A program made the translations under genes and the position numbers. DNA of 64,000 nt from Sipunculus nudus (Eukaryota > Annelida > Sipuncula > Golfingiida > Sipunculidae): contig CM049311.1 of NCBI GenBank assembly GCA_026874595.1, forward strand, positions 39,559,676 through 39,623,675, in the 5' to 3' direction. Below are positions 1-12,247 of this stretch, piece after piece. Every line of letters starts with the position of its first letter. The first letter of the stretch is position 1. The notes below the pieces were generated by a model. It was not told the origin of the DNA, did not search any database, and saw only the letters and a list, made by a program, of their open reading frames with translations.

Positions 1-655
1 ATTTGCAAAGCAGAATAGGATAAACGAGCATGGCACTCATTTTATATCTACTCTTATGTACACAACCATGACATATAGACCTGACTCCCTCTGCAGTATT
101 ACAGCCTTCCATTTTCAGATAATTAGCTGATCATCACTGAACAGGATCGGATGTCTTTGTCAAATAAAAGGTGTGAACTGTGTTGAGAAAGTAATGTCCT
201 CCAGCTAGTGCAGCTTGTGACCAGCTGGTAGTGCAACACTAGGCATACACATTTGATAGAAAATGATTGCTTTATGCTTGAGTTTTATTTATGTTTCCTT
301 TTGCAGCATATGCATTGAGAATATGTTTTAACTTTAATTATATTTTGTTAGCTAAATATATTAAATTTATAATTACTTTAAATATTTAAAGGGGACACAA
401 AGGCAATAGTTGATTAGTGTGTCCCAGTTACAAACATTTCCACTTATATTACGGTAAATAATCGTATTTGGGTAGGTGGTAATTTCTTTAAAATAAAAAT
501 AAAATACAAGTGAAATAAAAAAAACGGAAACGTCATACCATCAGCAAAACATGGTATCTGCTCACAGAAGGTGGTCATTTATGCATTATAATTATATGAA
601 AATAAACCATATATTTTTAGTTGGCCACCTTTTTGGTAATCTCTTACCATGTCTT
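1..655. other. AT-rich intergenic sequence, nothing recognised
   Basis: No long open frame, no clear repeat and no splice-like structure was seen here. The sequence is AT-rich with short homopolymer runs. Confidence 0.5.
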
Positions 656-659
656 ATGT

Positions 660-875
660 TTATTTGCGGATTGAATGCGGTTGATTTACGGTTAAAATGC
701 GGGGCGGGGCGGATGCGGGCTGAAAGCTAAATGTGCGGGACGGGTGCGGGTCGATTTATTTTTTATAGGTGCGGGGCGGGTTTTCATAACTGCACTGCAG
801 GGCGATGCGGTTGCGGGCATTAGGTTTATTTTGCGGGGCGGGTGCGGGCTCTAAATTCCGGCCCGCGCAGGGCTC
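660..875. repeat. GC-rich degenerate gcgggg repeat
   Basis: Motifs such as tgcggggcggg and gcgggtgcggg recur irregularly over about 200 bp, in sharp contrast with the AT-rich surroundings. A 77-codon open frame starting at 805 is a by-product of this low-complexity sequence. The block abuts the truncated end of the Helitron-like fragment at 880-1425. It may be an expanded end of another transposon; that is inference. Confidence 0.55.
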
Positions 876-879
876 TAAA

Positions 880-1425
880 ACACATGCAAATTTCAGGAGG
901 ATATGTCAAACCAGTCCAGAGATATTAGCATTTAGCATGGATGTCTGCAGCGTGAACGTGAATGTAGGTGGCGCCACCTGTCATAAAATCAAGAAAGCTA
1001 TTCAGGATGTATACGCATGCCGAATTTCAGGTGAATAAATAAAACCACCGCAGAGATATGAATGATTTTAACCCAAGGCAGACGAACAGATGGACACCGT
1101 GCAAAAATGGTTGCAAGTGGCGCCACCATTTTTTGTGCATGTTATAATGCTATCCAAGGGTTACACTTGTGCAAAATGTTGAGTCCAATGATATGTGGGT
1201 TAATGTGTCAAAATAGACGCACAGATGGACGCACTGGAGAGAGGAAAGGTCAGAGGGCAACGCAAAATGGTCAGTCATCAGTTTACATGTGACCTATCAG
1301 TTAGGTTAAGTTTCGGAAAATCGGTCCAGTAGTCTCAGAGGAGTTCTCCGGAAACGAATACGGCTGCGGTGGCGGAACCCGGTCAAAAGCATAGTATCCG
1401 CAAAACTTTGGTTTTTGGGGATACA
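880..1425 (-). mobile_element. Truncated Helitron-like (HINE-type) element, family 1
   Basis: Read on the minus strand, this matches the start and middle of the elements at 22381 and 31000. It has a tgtatcc-type terminus at 1425, then gcggatactatg, a ccggagaactcc block, and repeated domains with a ggtggcgccacc palindrome and a gtttgac motif. The distal (3') end with its hairpin is missing because similarity stops near 880 at the GC-rich repeat. There is no coding capacity. Family membership is clear from side-by-side reading; assignment to Helitron-like elements rests on the complete copies. Confidence 0.65.
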
Positions 1426-1429
1426 ATTA

Positions 1430-1969
1430 TGCATGGGTACAGAAGCTGGCAGCCATGCCGTTATTACATGCTCGTGTTACCTGTAAATAAGTATGCTATA
1501 GGGAACATTCCAATGATTATATAACAAATAAACATTAATATACAATGTATATAAGAAGAGCTCGTACAATAAAATTTTATAACTTACTGTTTTTATATAT
1601 TTCAGGTGCATGGTTATAAAATAACATTAAACAGCACACATTACATGCATGCACTGACTCTATGGAAATATAATTTTGTAGCATAACTAGAGGGTATTAT
1701 ACTACTAAATCCTACATTATTATTAACAATTATAATCATTATTACATGTATATTATTATAATCATAACAACAACAATAGCAATATATATATATATATATT
1801 TCAACTATATAGCGTTCTCCATTCGTTCAAATAGCGGGCCTCCTTGGTTTTTTTTCTAAAAAAAACGTATACATACATAATATTTTTTAAATATTTTTAA
1901 TATAATTTTTAATACAAAGGTTCAGAAATTTGCTGACAGACGGTGCCATATCTGCTTAGAGCAGTGTAA
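1430..1969. other. AT-rich intergenic sequence with small TA repeats
   Basis: Contains short TA-rich stretches (for example 1780-1800) and no coding signal. Confidence 0.4.
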
Positions 1970-1977
1970 AGTTGATA

Positions 1978-2954
1978 GGGCAGTGCGTAAAACACGGACC
2001 CCGGATGTCAAGAGAAATCGATTTCTGAAAAAGTATCATTGGTAATTTGTCGAGATATAAATTTAACAGTATCTACAGACGTATTTTATATTATGTTTGG
2101 TTAAAAAAAATAAAAAAATCTGTTTTGCAACATAATTTGGCAACTTACACAGCGGACCCTGACGCACGGATCCCATGGACCTCTTTAACTCTTTGTTTTA
2201 CATATTCTTTAGTACATATTTTAACATCACGTTCAGGTAAAGCACCCATGCATGTGATAAAGTTGTGTTTTGCATCCGTATTTTTACATTAATGTCTTCT
2301 CTTTTGTTCAGATTTTTATATTTTTTTTATTTATTCCAAAAGACGAAATCGTTTAGAAAAAATATGATTAGTAAATATGTAAAATAATTACTCTTGTACC
2401 GGTACCTAAAGTCGCTAGAAATCCAAGTAATCAACCATTCCTTTTGGTAATTATACTTTATTGTCTACTTCAAATCGCATGGTTGTTTAAATAATAAAAG
2501 CGAATGGAACACGAAACCTGTTTTTTTTTAGGGCATTTATATCATCAGTCTCAGGTCCGTAATGACCCGGACCGGTGGTACACTTCGTTTCCCTTAAATC
2601 TCCCTTAGACTGCACGTACTGTTTTCACTTAAAATAACAAATCATTAATTATATTCAATATGAGACGTAAGTGTTAATTCCTTTCTCATTGTGTCATTAA
2701 TGAAAATATGAGCGTTGGTTAGCCTACTAGGGTCGCAAAAATTTAAGTCCTCGATCATTTGGGGTCCGTCTTCATCAAAATAGTTTTGTGTTCTTAAATG
2801 TTTCATTGAATCGGTTATTTTTATTGTAACATTGAGGGACTTTTCTCTGTTTTTATATCAGTAACAGGGATGTTTTATCAGTATAAATAATGGGAAATGT
2901 TGAAATTGATTTTTAGGGTCCGGGATCCGTGTGGTCCGGGTTTTACACACTGCC
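1978..2954. mobile_element. Non-autonomous hAT-like DNA transposon (MITE)
   Basis: The 977-bp segment is bounded by imperfect terminal inverted repeats that both read ggcagtg.gtaaaac.cggacc inward. It is flanked by identical 8-bp direct repeats, agttgata, at 1970-1977 and 2955-2962. An 8-bp target duplication with a CAGTG-containing terminus fits the hAT superfamily. No transposase is visible, so it must have depended on a partner. Internal ggtccgg-type motifs echo the termini. Superfamily assignment is inference from duplication length alone. Confidence 0.65.
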
Positions 2955-2962
2955 AGTTGATA

Positions 2963-3899
2963 ATTCAGTGAATTGACACTACGTGGCACTGGTGTAGTTG
3001 AAGGAGAAATTGTGGAGATATTTACATGATTTTCGTGTATTGTTGCTTGAATGTTTCAATCCACAGCGTTTTACTCTCATGTTGAATCGATCCCATCCTT
3101 AACTGGCTTTTTTTAAACCATCCCTCTCCTGTAATGGTTTTATCAAATTTAAAATACAGGGGAACCGGATCTGCTTGACGCTGATTGAGTGGTCTTCCTA
3201 AACGCGGATACGCGCGCGGACCCGATGCTTTTCTCAAACTTGAACATTATACCAATCTCCCTAAGCGCGGACCCCCAATATAAATTTCCTTCTGAGTTTT
3301 CAGTGTTATTTATGTGCGTTGCACCGAACTGTCTTGCATCGGTCTGATATTGCGGACCAATGTAAAATAGCGCGGAGGATTTATATACTGTTCACGACAC
3401 AAGGGCTATTGTTGTCACGAGTAATGAAATATTGTTAAATGATCATACCGTGTTATATTATCATTATTTTAAAAATCCCAAAGAAATAAAAAAAAAACAG
3501 TGAGAACTCGTAAAGAATTTTTTTATTGGTGATCCGCGCTGGCGCGCGTTTAGAGAGATCGGAGACTGGTAACTTGAGGAAACCCTAGGATCCACGTGCG
3601 AATTCGCGTTTATAAAGATCTTCTGATTGGCGCTAGCAAATTGACAGTTAACGCAAGCTAACCCTAGTGGTGACCGATGTTACTAACTGCGGAAAGGTCG
3701 CCCCTTGTCGGGAGACGCGATTGGCGGACATGCTGTGCTGACAGCGCCTATTCTGTTGATATCAAACGGGAAATTTGCGGGGCGTGTAGACCTTAATATC
3801 GATGACAGGTATTTATTATGATTTTGATGACTGAGTTTCGGAGGGAGCGGCATGTAGAATTGAGAGACACTTTATACAATCTTGATTTATCTGTCGTAC
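2963..3899. other. Non-coding, locally CpG-rich sequence
   Basis: CpG-containing motifs (cgcgcgcggac, gatccgcgctggcgcgcg) cluster at 3170-3280 and 3530-3800. Two of these blocks, near 3251 and 3532, look loosely inverted relative to each other. No reliable terminal repeat or target duplication was found. The region may belong to the promoter-proximal domain of the gene that follows. Confidence 0.3.
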
Positions 3900-4100
3900 G
3901 CTTATAACATTATCACAAAAGCAGTCGCGTAGTGGTAGACGCCATCTTGGCTGCTGCTCCGCGTCATTCGGGAACGGGTCGAACAGTAATGGCAAGAAAC
4001 ACGGTCATGTGACCTGAGTAGTCACACACCAGTTACTTCCTTCGGATTATATACACAGTCAGTACTTGTTCTGAGTTTTCGTTAAAGGCAGTTGACTAAC
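3900..4100 (+). promoter_or_regulatory. Candidate TATA-less promoter of the zinc-finger gene
   Basis: A relatively CpG-rich stretch holds gccatcttggc (3942-3952), the reverse complement of the YY1-type AAGATGGC core, and acttccttcgg, an ETS-type core, about 85 bp later. Both motifs are known from animal TATA-less promoters. The first coding exon lies 3.7 kb downstream, so a non-coding first exon would be needed, and I could not identify its donor. Functional assignment is inference. Confidence 0.25.
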
Positions 4101-4698
4101 ATGTTGGTTATATACAATGAACTGGAATCAGTCTCGTGTAGTGCTTGGGCGATGTTAGGGGAGATCGTTAACTGTGCACATTATCGTCATCGGTGTCACA
4201 ATATGTGCGTCTGTGGACCATCCAGACTGAAAATTACAATGAACCAGCATGAAATGTTAATCATTAATGTTTCAAGTAAACATTAAGTAGACTTGTTTAC
4301 CACGATTAATTTATTTAATTTATTTATAAACATGGTCATAAATACTCGCGCAATAAATCTGGAACTCTGCATGACTTAATCGAGCAAGTCTAGGCTACAG
4401 CCTCAATAACCAGCGAGGGGTGTCTGAGGCACCAAACTATCCAAAGAAAAAGCCAAAAAAAAAGATGAATTTGCCTGTGGCCTCTGTATAAAAAGTATAA
4501 GTTTGGTTTCACTGAAAAATTTGACATTTACAATATTACACGCCTGAAATTAGTACCAAATTATTTGGTTTGATCACATTTAGAGTAATTGTTACAATTT
4601 TTGTTATCGCTAAGCAGTTGTACAAATTTGAGAAGTGGAAGGGGGGGGGGGCTAATTCATGGTTAGCAGTTGATGGGTATAAAGCAGTTTATATGTGC

Positions 4699-4734
<36 letters not shown>

Positions 4735-5844
4735 TAAAACTATATATATTTTTATATATTTATGTAACTATTTATATTTTGTATATATATTTTTTCATCT
4801 ATATGAATAAAATCTGAGTGTCTCATTCAATTGGAAAGTTAATTACAGGTAAACAGGGAGAGTATGGGAATGGACACATCCCCTTATATTGAGAAAACTT
4901 TAAAATATGCAATGTATAGATGACATTTTGAGGCACCATTTACATGAAAATATGAGGATTTTCTGTTTCTCAACTGTTCACTTGTGTCTGACTATAATAT
5001 TTTATTTCCTCCAAATTTGGATATTAACTGGAAAGTCAAACATTCAGTCGTTTATAATCTGTTGATATCTGTGTGGTGAAAATATCTATCTACGTTCATA
5101 ACTTGCTAAATATCATCGTTTAAATGTAATTCATGTCATAATGTAATTGATATGTTAAAGTTGCATGTCAAACTTTGCATTTTACTGGTTCTGTGGTCAA
5201 GGCAGCGCACCGGACTTGACATAGCACAGGGTGTGAGTTGGAGTATAAACTGAGGAGCCATAAGTTCCAGAAAGTCTCCCTCCCTCAGTACTTAGAGGAA
5301 CAATTTGGATGCTATCAGAAACACAGGGCTGTTGATTAAAATCCTAAATGCACTGCCGGTGCCCCCCCCTCTTGATACACCACTCTGGAGTCTCAAAAAT
5401 GCATTCAATTTGTACCATACATTTTAAAGCACCAAGGGCAATCATGCCACAGGTTTAGGTCCAGTTTTCTTTTGCAGGTTCTCATTGCTGGAATGAACTT
5501 GTCAGGGATTTAAGATGCACTACTGATCTGAAACATTTTAAGCCTCTATACGTATCTTTTAATCCATAATTTTCATGCATAAAAGGCTAATGATTCTAGT
5601 TTTAGTCTTACTTGTTGACTTTTATAATTCTGTCTTTTAACATTTGTCTGATATTTTACCAGCTATTTATATTGTATATGTTAATGTTTAGGTGATTTAG
5701 CTTTTATTCTAAGATTGTATATAAAGGTCAAAATACTTGCATAGCATCCAAGTTTCATAGTGTAAATAGCCCTGGACCTTCATAGTTTTGAGATCAAAAG
5801 GCGTTTGATTTGAACACTACTCTCAAAAACCATGGATCTCATCA
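4101..5844. other. AT-rich sequence with microsatellites
   Basis: Holds a poly-G run at 4641-4651, the TA microsatellite at 4703-4731 and otherwise unremarkable AT-rich sequence. It may include the first intron of the zinc-finger gene if transcription starts near 4.0 kb. Confidence 0.35.
4703..4731. repeat. (TA)n microsatellite
   Basis: About 14 uninterrupted TA dinucleotides. Confidence 0.9.
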
Positions 5845-6130
5845 TTTGAGCCCTGAAAGTAGATGCCTGTGAGGTGTGGCTCAAACTTCTGGAAATTCCA
5901 GACCTCCAGCATCACCACAGCATCAAGTTACAAAAGCACATTTCCTTGCAAACCTACTTCATCCTGCTTATAGAGGAAAGAAACTTACTGCTGAACAGAC
6001 TACAGAAGGTCCAACATGCATACCCTGACATGATGCCTAAGCTGCTCAGTTTTTCCTGTGATGCTGTGGGACTGCCTACCACCCTGACAACAGAGACTGT
6101 TATAAACAGCATTAAAGGGGCCCAATCACA
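5845..6130 (+). pseudogene. Decayed hAT-type transposase fragment
   Basis: Two plus-strand frames together resemble the C-terminal part of hAT/DUF659-type transposases. One frame has a segment ending WLKLLE just after 5870. Another contains AHFLANLLHPAYRGKKLTAE at about 5940-6000, a pattern (LANLLHP.YRGK.L) typical of this family, and then hits a stop near 6028. The frame changes and stops show it is broken. The 88-codon open frame at 5874-6140 covers only part of it and is not a host gene. Confidence is moderate because recognition is by eye. Confidence 0.45.
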
Positions 6131-7740
6131 TATATGTTGAGTTAACACGAAAAATATCATCTTCCCTTTAAAATAAATCTGTACCTGCAAAAAATATTGC
6201 CTTGAAACCCTTTGCTTACTCCTGTAAACAAGTGTTAAAAACAGTTTACCAGGCACAATCTCAGGTGTCAACATAAACGCAGTGCATGGGGCTGTGTGCA
6301 GCACTGAGCCACATCACGTGTCAATACAGGATATCGCTAATACTGATACTCTCATGAGTGGAGGCAGTATATGACTGTCTGCTTGAAAATCTGCAGGCAA
6401 ACAACTAGTGCCCTCTAGCGTCCCACCTGACCAGCCCATTCATGACCAGGCTGAAAGAGATGGATTAGTAAAGCTCCTAATTTAATATGTGATATTCTGG
6501 ACTTCAAAATGGGTGGCATCAGTAAAGAATATAAGCAACTGATGTATTTTTTTTCGCAGGTGATTACTTTATCACTGGGTTTTGATTTGTGTGTTACCAA
6601 ATATAATATTCAATACATAAGATTCAATATAACTTTAAGATATGCAGTATTATTTTTATGCATGACACAATATTTGCTCTGTGTTTTTGTCACAAATAAA
6701 AACTCAGTAAGTCAAATGTTTCAGTTTGTTTGGGGAAAAACCTTCACAACTTCATAGATTTTGCCAGAAAATTCAAGAATATGCCATTTTCAGAGATTTT
6801 TCCAAGCCGGAAAATTCCTGAATTTTCCACTGGAATATTCCGGGTGGGAAAATGCTGCCCAACCCAGTTTTAAACTTGGCTGACTATTATTCAATTGAGC
6901 TAAACTGATGGTCCTTTGTCAATCAGCTGTCCATCTGGTGTATTTTGATATTGAAACATTTGATCCTATGAATTTGAAATTTAGCTTAACAATGGAACAG
7001 AACATATCAACATGATATATCTTGTCAAAACAGCAGGAAAGATATTAATTCACTTAACATTTTGTTTTACTTTTACAAGATGGATAGATGCTGTGACAGG
7101 CTTATGTAATCTGAAATGAGAAAGCAATTGTTACAAAAATTGTATTATTTGTAGCTTTTATATAAAGGTTTTGGAAGATCAAGTCAAGTTTTGTTTATAA
7201 GAAGTCCAACCAGTGCCTAGGGTCAGAGATGTCAGCCCTTGGTCAACTGGGCTAGGCTTCCCATAAAAATTGATTCTCAAATAAAATTGGCAAGAGTTGC
7301 ATGAATCAATCATATCTTTATATATAAAAAGACTTAAAGCTTGTTTCATTCATGCTAACAACAAGCAATTTTCAGACTTCATTAGAATATTTTTAACATT
7401 TGAAATTCATTTATTCTTAAAGCAGTATCTACAGTTAGAGCATAGAATCAATAAATCTAATACAATAAAGTTTACTAGTTTCAAAAATGTTTACTCCCCA
7501 AAAGAATAAGAATCTTTGAATTATTATAATTTTCCATATTTGCAGAGTGTTGAAGTGTCCTGTGATACTTTTTACAGATGTGCCAGATGATGAAAGGAAC
7601 ACAGGAATTGAAGAACCGCCAACCAGTGTAATTATAACACATTTATTAAATGAAGTCAATTTTCAACTCTCACCAGCAAACATAATTTGCATGTTGTGGT
7701 TTAACAACAGAACATTGATACATTTTAAGTTACTGAAACA
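6131..7740. other. Non-coding sequence upstream of the first coding exon
   Basis: AT-rich with only short open frames. A ttgcag/agtgttgaag junction near 7543-7547 and a short ATG frame ending near 7630 could mark a 5' untranslated exon, but nothing decides this. An in-frame stop at 7726 precedes the coding start at 7741. Confidence 0.3.
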
Positions 7741-8304
7741 ATGTCAAGTAGGCCATTTAAAGAGAAATGTAAGACTAACCTTCGGAAAGATATATGTGAA
7801 CTTGAAATAAGGCTTACTGATATTAAGAAGAATAAGGATTTTGGTCCAATTCTCGGAAAATTTCAGAAAGCCTGTTGTGAAAGTCAAAGTGATACACAAA
7901 AAGAGGATGATGGCTTGAGGGTTATGGTGCCAGAGGTCAGTTGTGATAAAAGTCGGTCTGATTCAGAGTCTAGTGCTAAGTCTTGCACAGATGAACATGA
8001 AATTGATGAGAGTTTCCTGGATGAAGTTACTGGCTTCCTAGGGAATCCTGACGTAAACAAAGCTAGTTCACCTGCGCCTGCTGCAAGTAAACCTGTGAGT
8101 GAGCAGACTGATAATTCCGTCAAGGCTGTTGATGTACAGAGCGGCAAAATTCAGAATCCTATATTAATTGAAGATGATAGGGGACTTGTTGCTGAGGTCA
8201 GCTTAGGTAAAGCAGATGGAGACAGCAAAGTCAGAAAAATATCAGCAAATCATCCAATACCAGTCACAAGCAGTCTCATCCCACTAACCATGCCAAGCAC
8301 TCAG
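7741..8304 (+). CDS. C2H2 zinc-finger protein, coding exon 1 (residues 1-188)
   Basis: First coding exon of a seven-exon gene reaching 38089. The joined coding sequence is 4,596 nt (1,531 codons plus stop) with no internal stop. The start is the first ATG after an in-frame stop at 7726 and has A at -3. The exon ends at codon CAG followed by gtaagc (phase 0). Residues 1-50 are charged and may form a helical segment (KTNLRKDICELEIRL). The rest is low-complexity, rich in Ser, Asp, Glu and Pro, as in flexible regions of transcription factors. It contains no zinc finger. An upstream non-coding exon is likely. I do not recognise a specific orthologue. The start is less certain than the splice donor. 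Confidence 0.7.
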
Positions 8305-8900
8305 GTAAGCAGTAACTAGTCCAGTTATTTTCTGTAAATTAAGTTTCTTTGAGCATATGCTGATTACTTGGATATCTAGCTGGCAAAACTGATGATCATT
8401 TGTTAACATTTAACTGTATTAATACAGACATGGAGAGCCTATGTGCACCATCTGCCAGAAAACTGTGTTCTGTGATATAAATATAACATAACATTACTAG
8501 AATTAACTACAGCTGGATGTTTTATTTGTGTTTAAATTGGGCAAAATTGGTAAACATTTAAATATTTAGTTATGTGTTTCATAAAAGTTGATGCCATATA
8601 TGCCAAATAAAACTTGTTTCTGCTGAATCACCCATATAAATGTAAAATTTTTATATAGCATATATATATATATGTTATATATAAAAAAACAGCCACAAGA
8701 GCTCAAGTTTTATAAAGACAGTTTATGGGTATAAATTGTTTTTGCTGAAGTATCTGATTATTAAGCTTTATTTGCTATATTTTCGTGAACTTGCATGTTT
8801 AAGGAATGACAATTCACGTCTGAAGACTGTCTGTGGTTTGTACATAAATGATGTGCAGTATTTGTTTGTGGAGCATGCTCTACTTTTTCTCTGCTTTTAG

Positions 8901-8958
8901 GACACTCCAGCAATGGAAAATAAGCAGTTGACAGTTCAGCCTGCCACCTCTGCATCAG
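8901..8958 (+). CDS. C2H2 zinc-finger protein, coding exon 2
   Basis: A 58-nt exon. It follows a strong pyrimidine tract (tttttctctgcttttag) and ends at tcag/gtcagc. It accepts phase 0 from exon 1 and leaves phase 1, reading DTPAMENKQLTVQPATSAS. The intron before it is 596 bp. The intron after it is 9.8 kb and filled with repeats. It is supported by the clean acceptor and donor and by phase agreement with its neighbours; it is too short to carry a domain. Confidence 0.65.
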
Positions 8959-9030
8959 GTCAGCATATTTTGTATGTGTTTCTTGTGATTGAAGAATTCT
9001 CATTTAGACCATGTCCATGACTCCTAATAA

Positions 9031-10651
9031 TTTTTAGCTCAGCTGACTATAAGTCATCAGAGCTATAGTCGTGGTCCATTGTCCGTCGTCTGTCTGTCTG
9101 TTGTGCCGTCCGTCCGTCTGTAAGACTGGCATGTTTCGACACCATTGGACCTACAAATCTGAAATTCACCATACAGTTAGATGTCCCCAAAATCCCATAC
9201 CATGCCGAAAATTGGGTCAATAGGACTTCGTTCCTTTGAGATATTAAGGAAAAACCTCAATTTTTTATTAGAAATCTATTTTCACACTTCAAGACTGCCT
9301 AATATCAAAACCACTCATCTGGTTTTCTTCATATTTACCATAAATATTCCTCTATATAGTTCCTATGTACATGCCAGAAATTATGTCAGTATTATTTAAT
9401 TTAAAAAAGTTATGGGCCCAAACATAATGGACTTTGTAAAAAAATCAGGAAAGATATTTTGTCACTTAAGACCAAAAGTGGTAAAGGTAGGGACTTTTTT
9501 TCAGTAATACAACTTTAATTGATCAAAATTTAATTGTATACCAAAAATTAGATCAAAATCTGTTAATTTTTTTAAATATTGGCAAAAATATAAAATTGGT
9601 ACCTTAAATTTTGCCCAAGTTTGACCATAGCACTTTTTTTACCTGTAAGTACTGTGGATTTAATGTTCACAGCATGTTTTTGTTAGCATTTTGTCTGTTA
9701 ACACCAAAAATTTGAAACCAGTTGATCAAAAACTGTAGATTTTATTCAAGTTTTCAAGCACCATGTCTTATCAAGTTTACATCAAGCTAGTGTTATGCAG
9801 TTTGCTAGAGCTCAGCTCCCCAGCTTCAGCTCTAAGTTCCTTAAATTTAGCATACAGTTAGATGTCTCCAAATTCCCCGACCATGCCAAGAATTTGATCA
9901 CTAGGACTTAATTCCTTCGAAATATTAATGAAAAACTTCATTTTTCCATTAAAAACCCATTGTTCCACTGTAAGACTGCCTAATATCAAAACCACTTATC
10001 TGACTTTGATCATATATAATATACATATTTTTCTATACATTCGCTATGCACATGCCAGAAATGATGTCAGTATTGCGTAATTGTTTTAAGTTATGGGCCC
10101 AAACATAATGCACTTTTTAAAAAATCAAGAAATATATTTACTCCCTTAACAAGAGGATTGCTGAAGCTAGAGATTTTTTGTCAGGGATGTAACATTATTT
10201 AATCAAGATTCAATTGAATGCCAAAAATTAGTTCTGAATTTTTCAAATTTTATAAGTTATTAGTATAAATATAAAATTAGTACCTTAAATTTTGCCCAAC
10301 TTTGACCATGGCACGTTTGTTTCCTGAGAGCACTGTTGATATAATTTTCATATTATGCACACATAAGGATTTCATCTTTGTAGTTTAGAAAGCTGAAAGA
10401 AATTGGCCAAATATTGTAGCTTTTATTAATGTTTTTATGAGACCATGTCAGACCCAGGCTTAATCGCGCCCCTCTTCAGTCACCTGTATGTTGACCTTGT
10501 TGACCTTTCATCAGATTATGCATGCTTGAGCAAAGCATACACTGGGGCAGCCAGGCAGCTAATGCCCAGCCACAGTTGATCCAGATGTCCAACCCAACTC
10601 ATCTAGTAGTTGTTTTGAAAAACAACATAACAATAAACAATAAATTAATAA
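9031..10651 (+). repeat. 1.6-kb direct repeat, copy 1 (internally duplicated)
   Basis: Aligns along its length with 10652-12247. It also contains an internal duplication of about 650 bp: cagttagatgtc..caaa, then gactgcctaatatcaaaacc, then ttttgcccaa.tttgacca, recurs from about 9170 and about 9850. The short open frame at 9181-9399 is a shadow of this repeat. Confidence 0.8.
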
Positions 10652-12247
10652 TTTTTAGCTCAGCTGACTATAAGTCATCTGAGCTATAGTCGTGGTCCAT
10701 TGTCCGTCATCCGTCCGTCTGTCCGTCCGTCCGTCCGTCCGTCCGTAGATGTGGCACGTTTTGAAACCGTAAGACCTAGGAATCCAAAATTCAGCATAAT
10801 GTTAGATGTCCCCAAGATCTCCTACCAAGCCAAAAACTGGGTCTTTGCGACTTCATTCCTTTGAGAAATTAAGGAAAAACCTCAATTTTTTATTAAAAAC
10901 CTATTTTCACACTTTAGGACTGCCTAATATCAAAACCACTCATCTGTTTTTCCTCATATTTCCTATAAATAATCCTCTATATAATTCCTATGTACATGCC
11001 AGAAATTAGGTCTGTATTATTTAATTTAAAAAAGTTATGGGCCCAAACATAATGCATTTTTTAAATAATCAGGAAAGAAATTTTATCACTTAACACAAAA
11101 CTTGTTAAAGCTAAGCACTTTTTTTCCAGTAATATTACTTTTATTAATCAAAATTAAATTGTATACCCAAAATTAGATCAAAATCTTTTAAATTTTTAAA
11201 AATATTAGCAAAAATAAAAAATTGGTACCTTAAATTTTGCCCAACTTTGACCATGGCACGTTTTTTTGCTGTAACTGCTGTGGATTTAATTTTCACAGCA
11301 TGTTTTTGTTAGCATTTCAACTGTTAACACCAAAAATTTGAAACCAGTTGATCAAAAACTGTAGATTTTATTCAAGTTTTCAAGCACCATGTCACATATT
11401 GCTAGTGTTATGCAGTTTGCTAGAGCTCAGCTCCCGAGCTTCAGCTCTAAGTTCCTTAAATTTGGCATACAGTTAGATTTCTCCAAAATCCCCTACCATG
11501 CCAAGAATTTGGTCACTAGGACTTAATTCCTTCAAGATATCAATGAAAAACTTAATTTTTCCATTAAAAACCCAATGTTACACTTTAAGACTGCCTAATA
11601 TCAAAACCACTGATCTGACTTTGATCATATATTATATACATATTTTTCTATACATTCACTATGCACATGCCAGAAATGATGTCAGTATTGTGTATTTTTT
11701 TTAGTTATGGGCCCAAACATAATGCACTTTGTAAAAAATCAAGAAATATATTTACTCCCTTAACAAGGGCATTGCTGAAGCTAGAGATTTTTTTTGTCAG
11801 GGATGTAACATTATTTAATCAAGATTCAATTGAATACCCAAAATTAGTTCTGAATTTTTCAAATTTTATAAGTTATTAGTATAAATATAAAATTAGTACC
11901 TTAAATTTTGCCCAACTGTGACCATGGCACGTTTGTTTCCCGTGAGCACTGTTGATATAATTTTCATATCTTGCACACATAAGGATTTCAGCTTTTTAGT
12001 TTAGAAAGCTGAAAGAAATTTGCCAAATATTGTAGCTTTTATTAATGTTTTTTATGAGACCCTGTCAGACTTTGGCTCTCTCAAGCCCCTCTTGAGTCGC
12101 CTGTATGTTGACCTTGTTGACCTTTCATCAAATTATGCACGCTTGAGGGGAGAATCCAGGCAGCTGATGGCCAGCCACAGTTGATCCAGGTGTTCAACCC
12201 AACTCATCTAGTAGTTTTAACCAACAACATAACAATAAACAATAAAT
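10652..12247 (+). repeat. 1.6-kb direct repeat, copy 2 (internally duplicated)
   Basis: Second copy of the preceding unit, again opening with ttttagctcagctgac and a longer ccgt run (10709-10745). Its two halves start near 10790 and 11465. Recurrent short frames at 10806 and 11498 are repeat shadows. Confidence 0.8.

Noticed and set aside
3180-3575. Possible small element with cgcgcggac inverted motifs
   Set aside because: The inverted similarity is patchy and no target duplication was found.
3920-3995. tRNA-like string with tagtggtagacgc and gggtcgaac
   Set aside because: No cloverleaf could be drawn with paired acceptor and anticodon stems.
5190-5300. tRNA-like or SINE-like sequence (ggtcaaggcagcgcaccgga..gtgagttggagt)
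   Set aside because: Resembles A-box and B-box spacing of a tRNA-derived head, but the B-box is degenerate and no second copy was seen.
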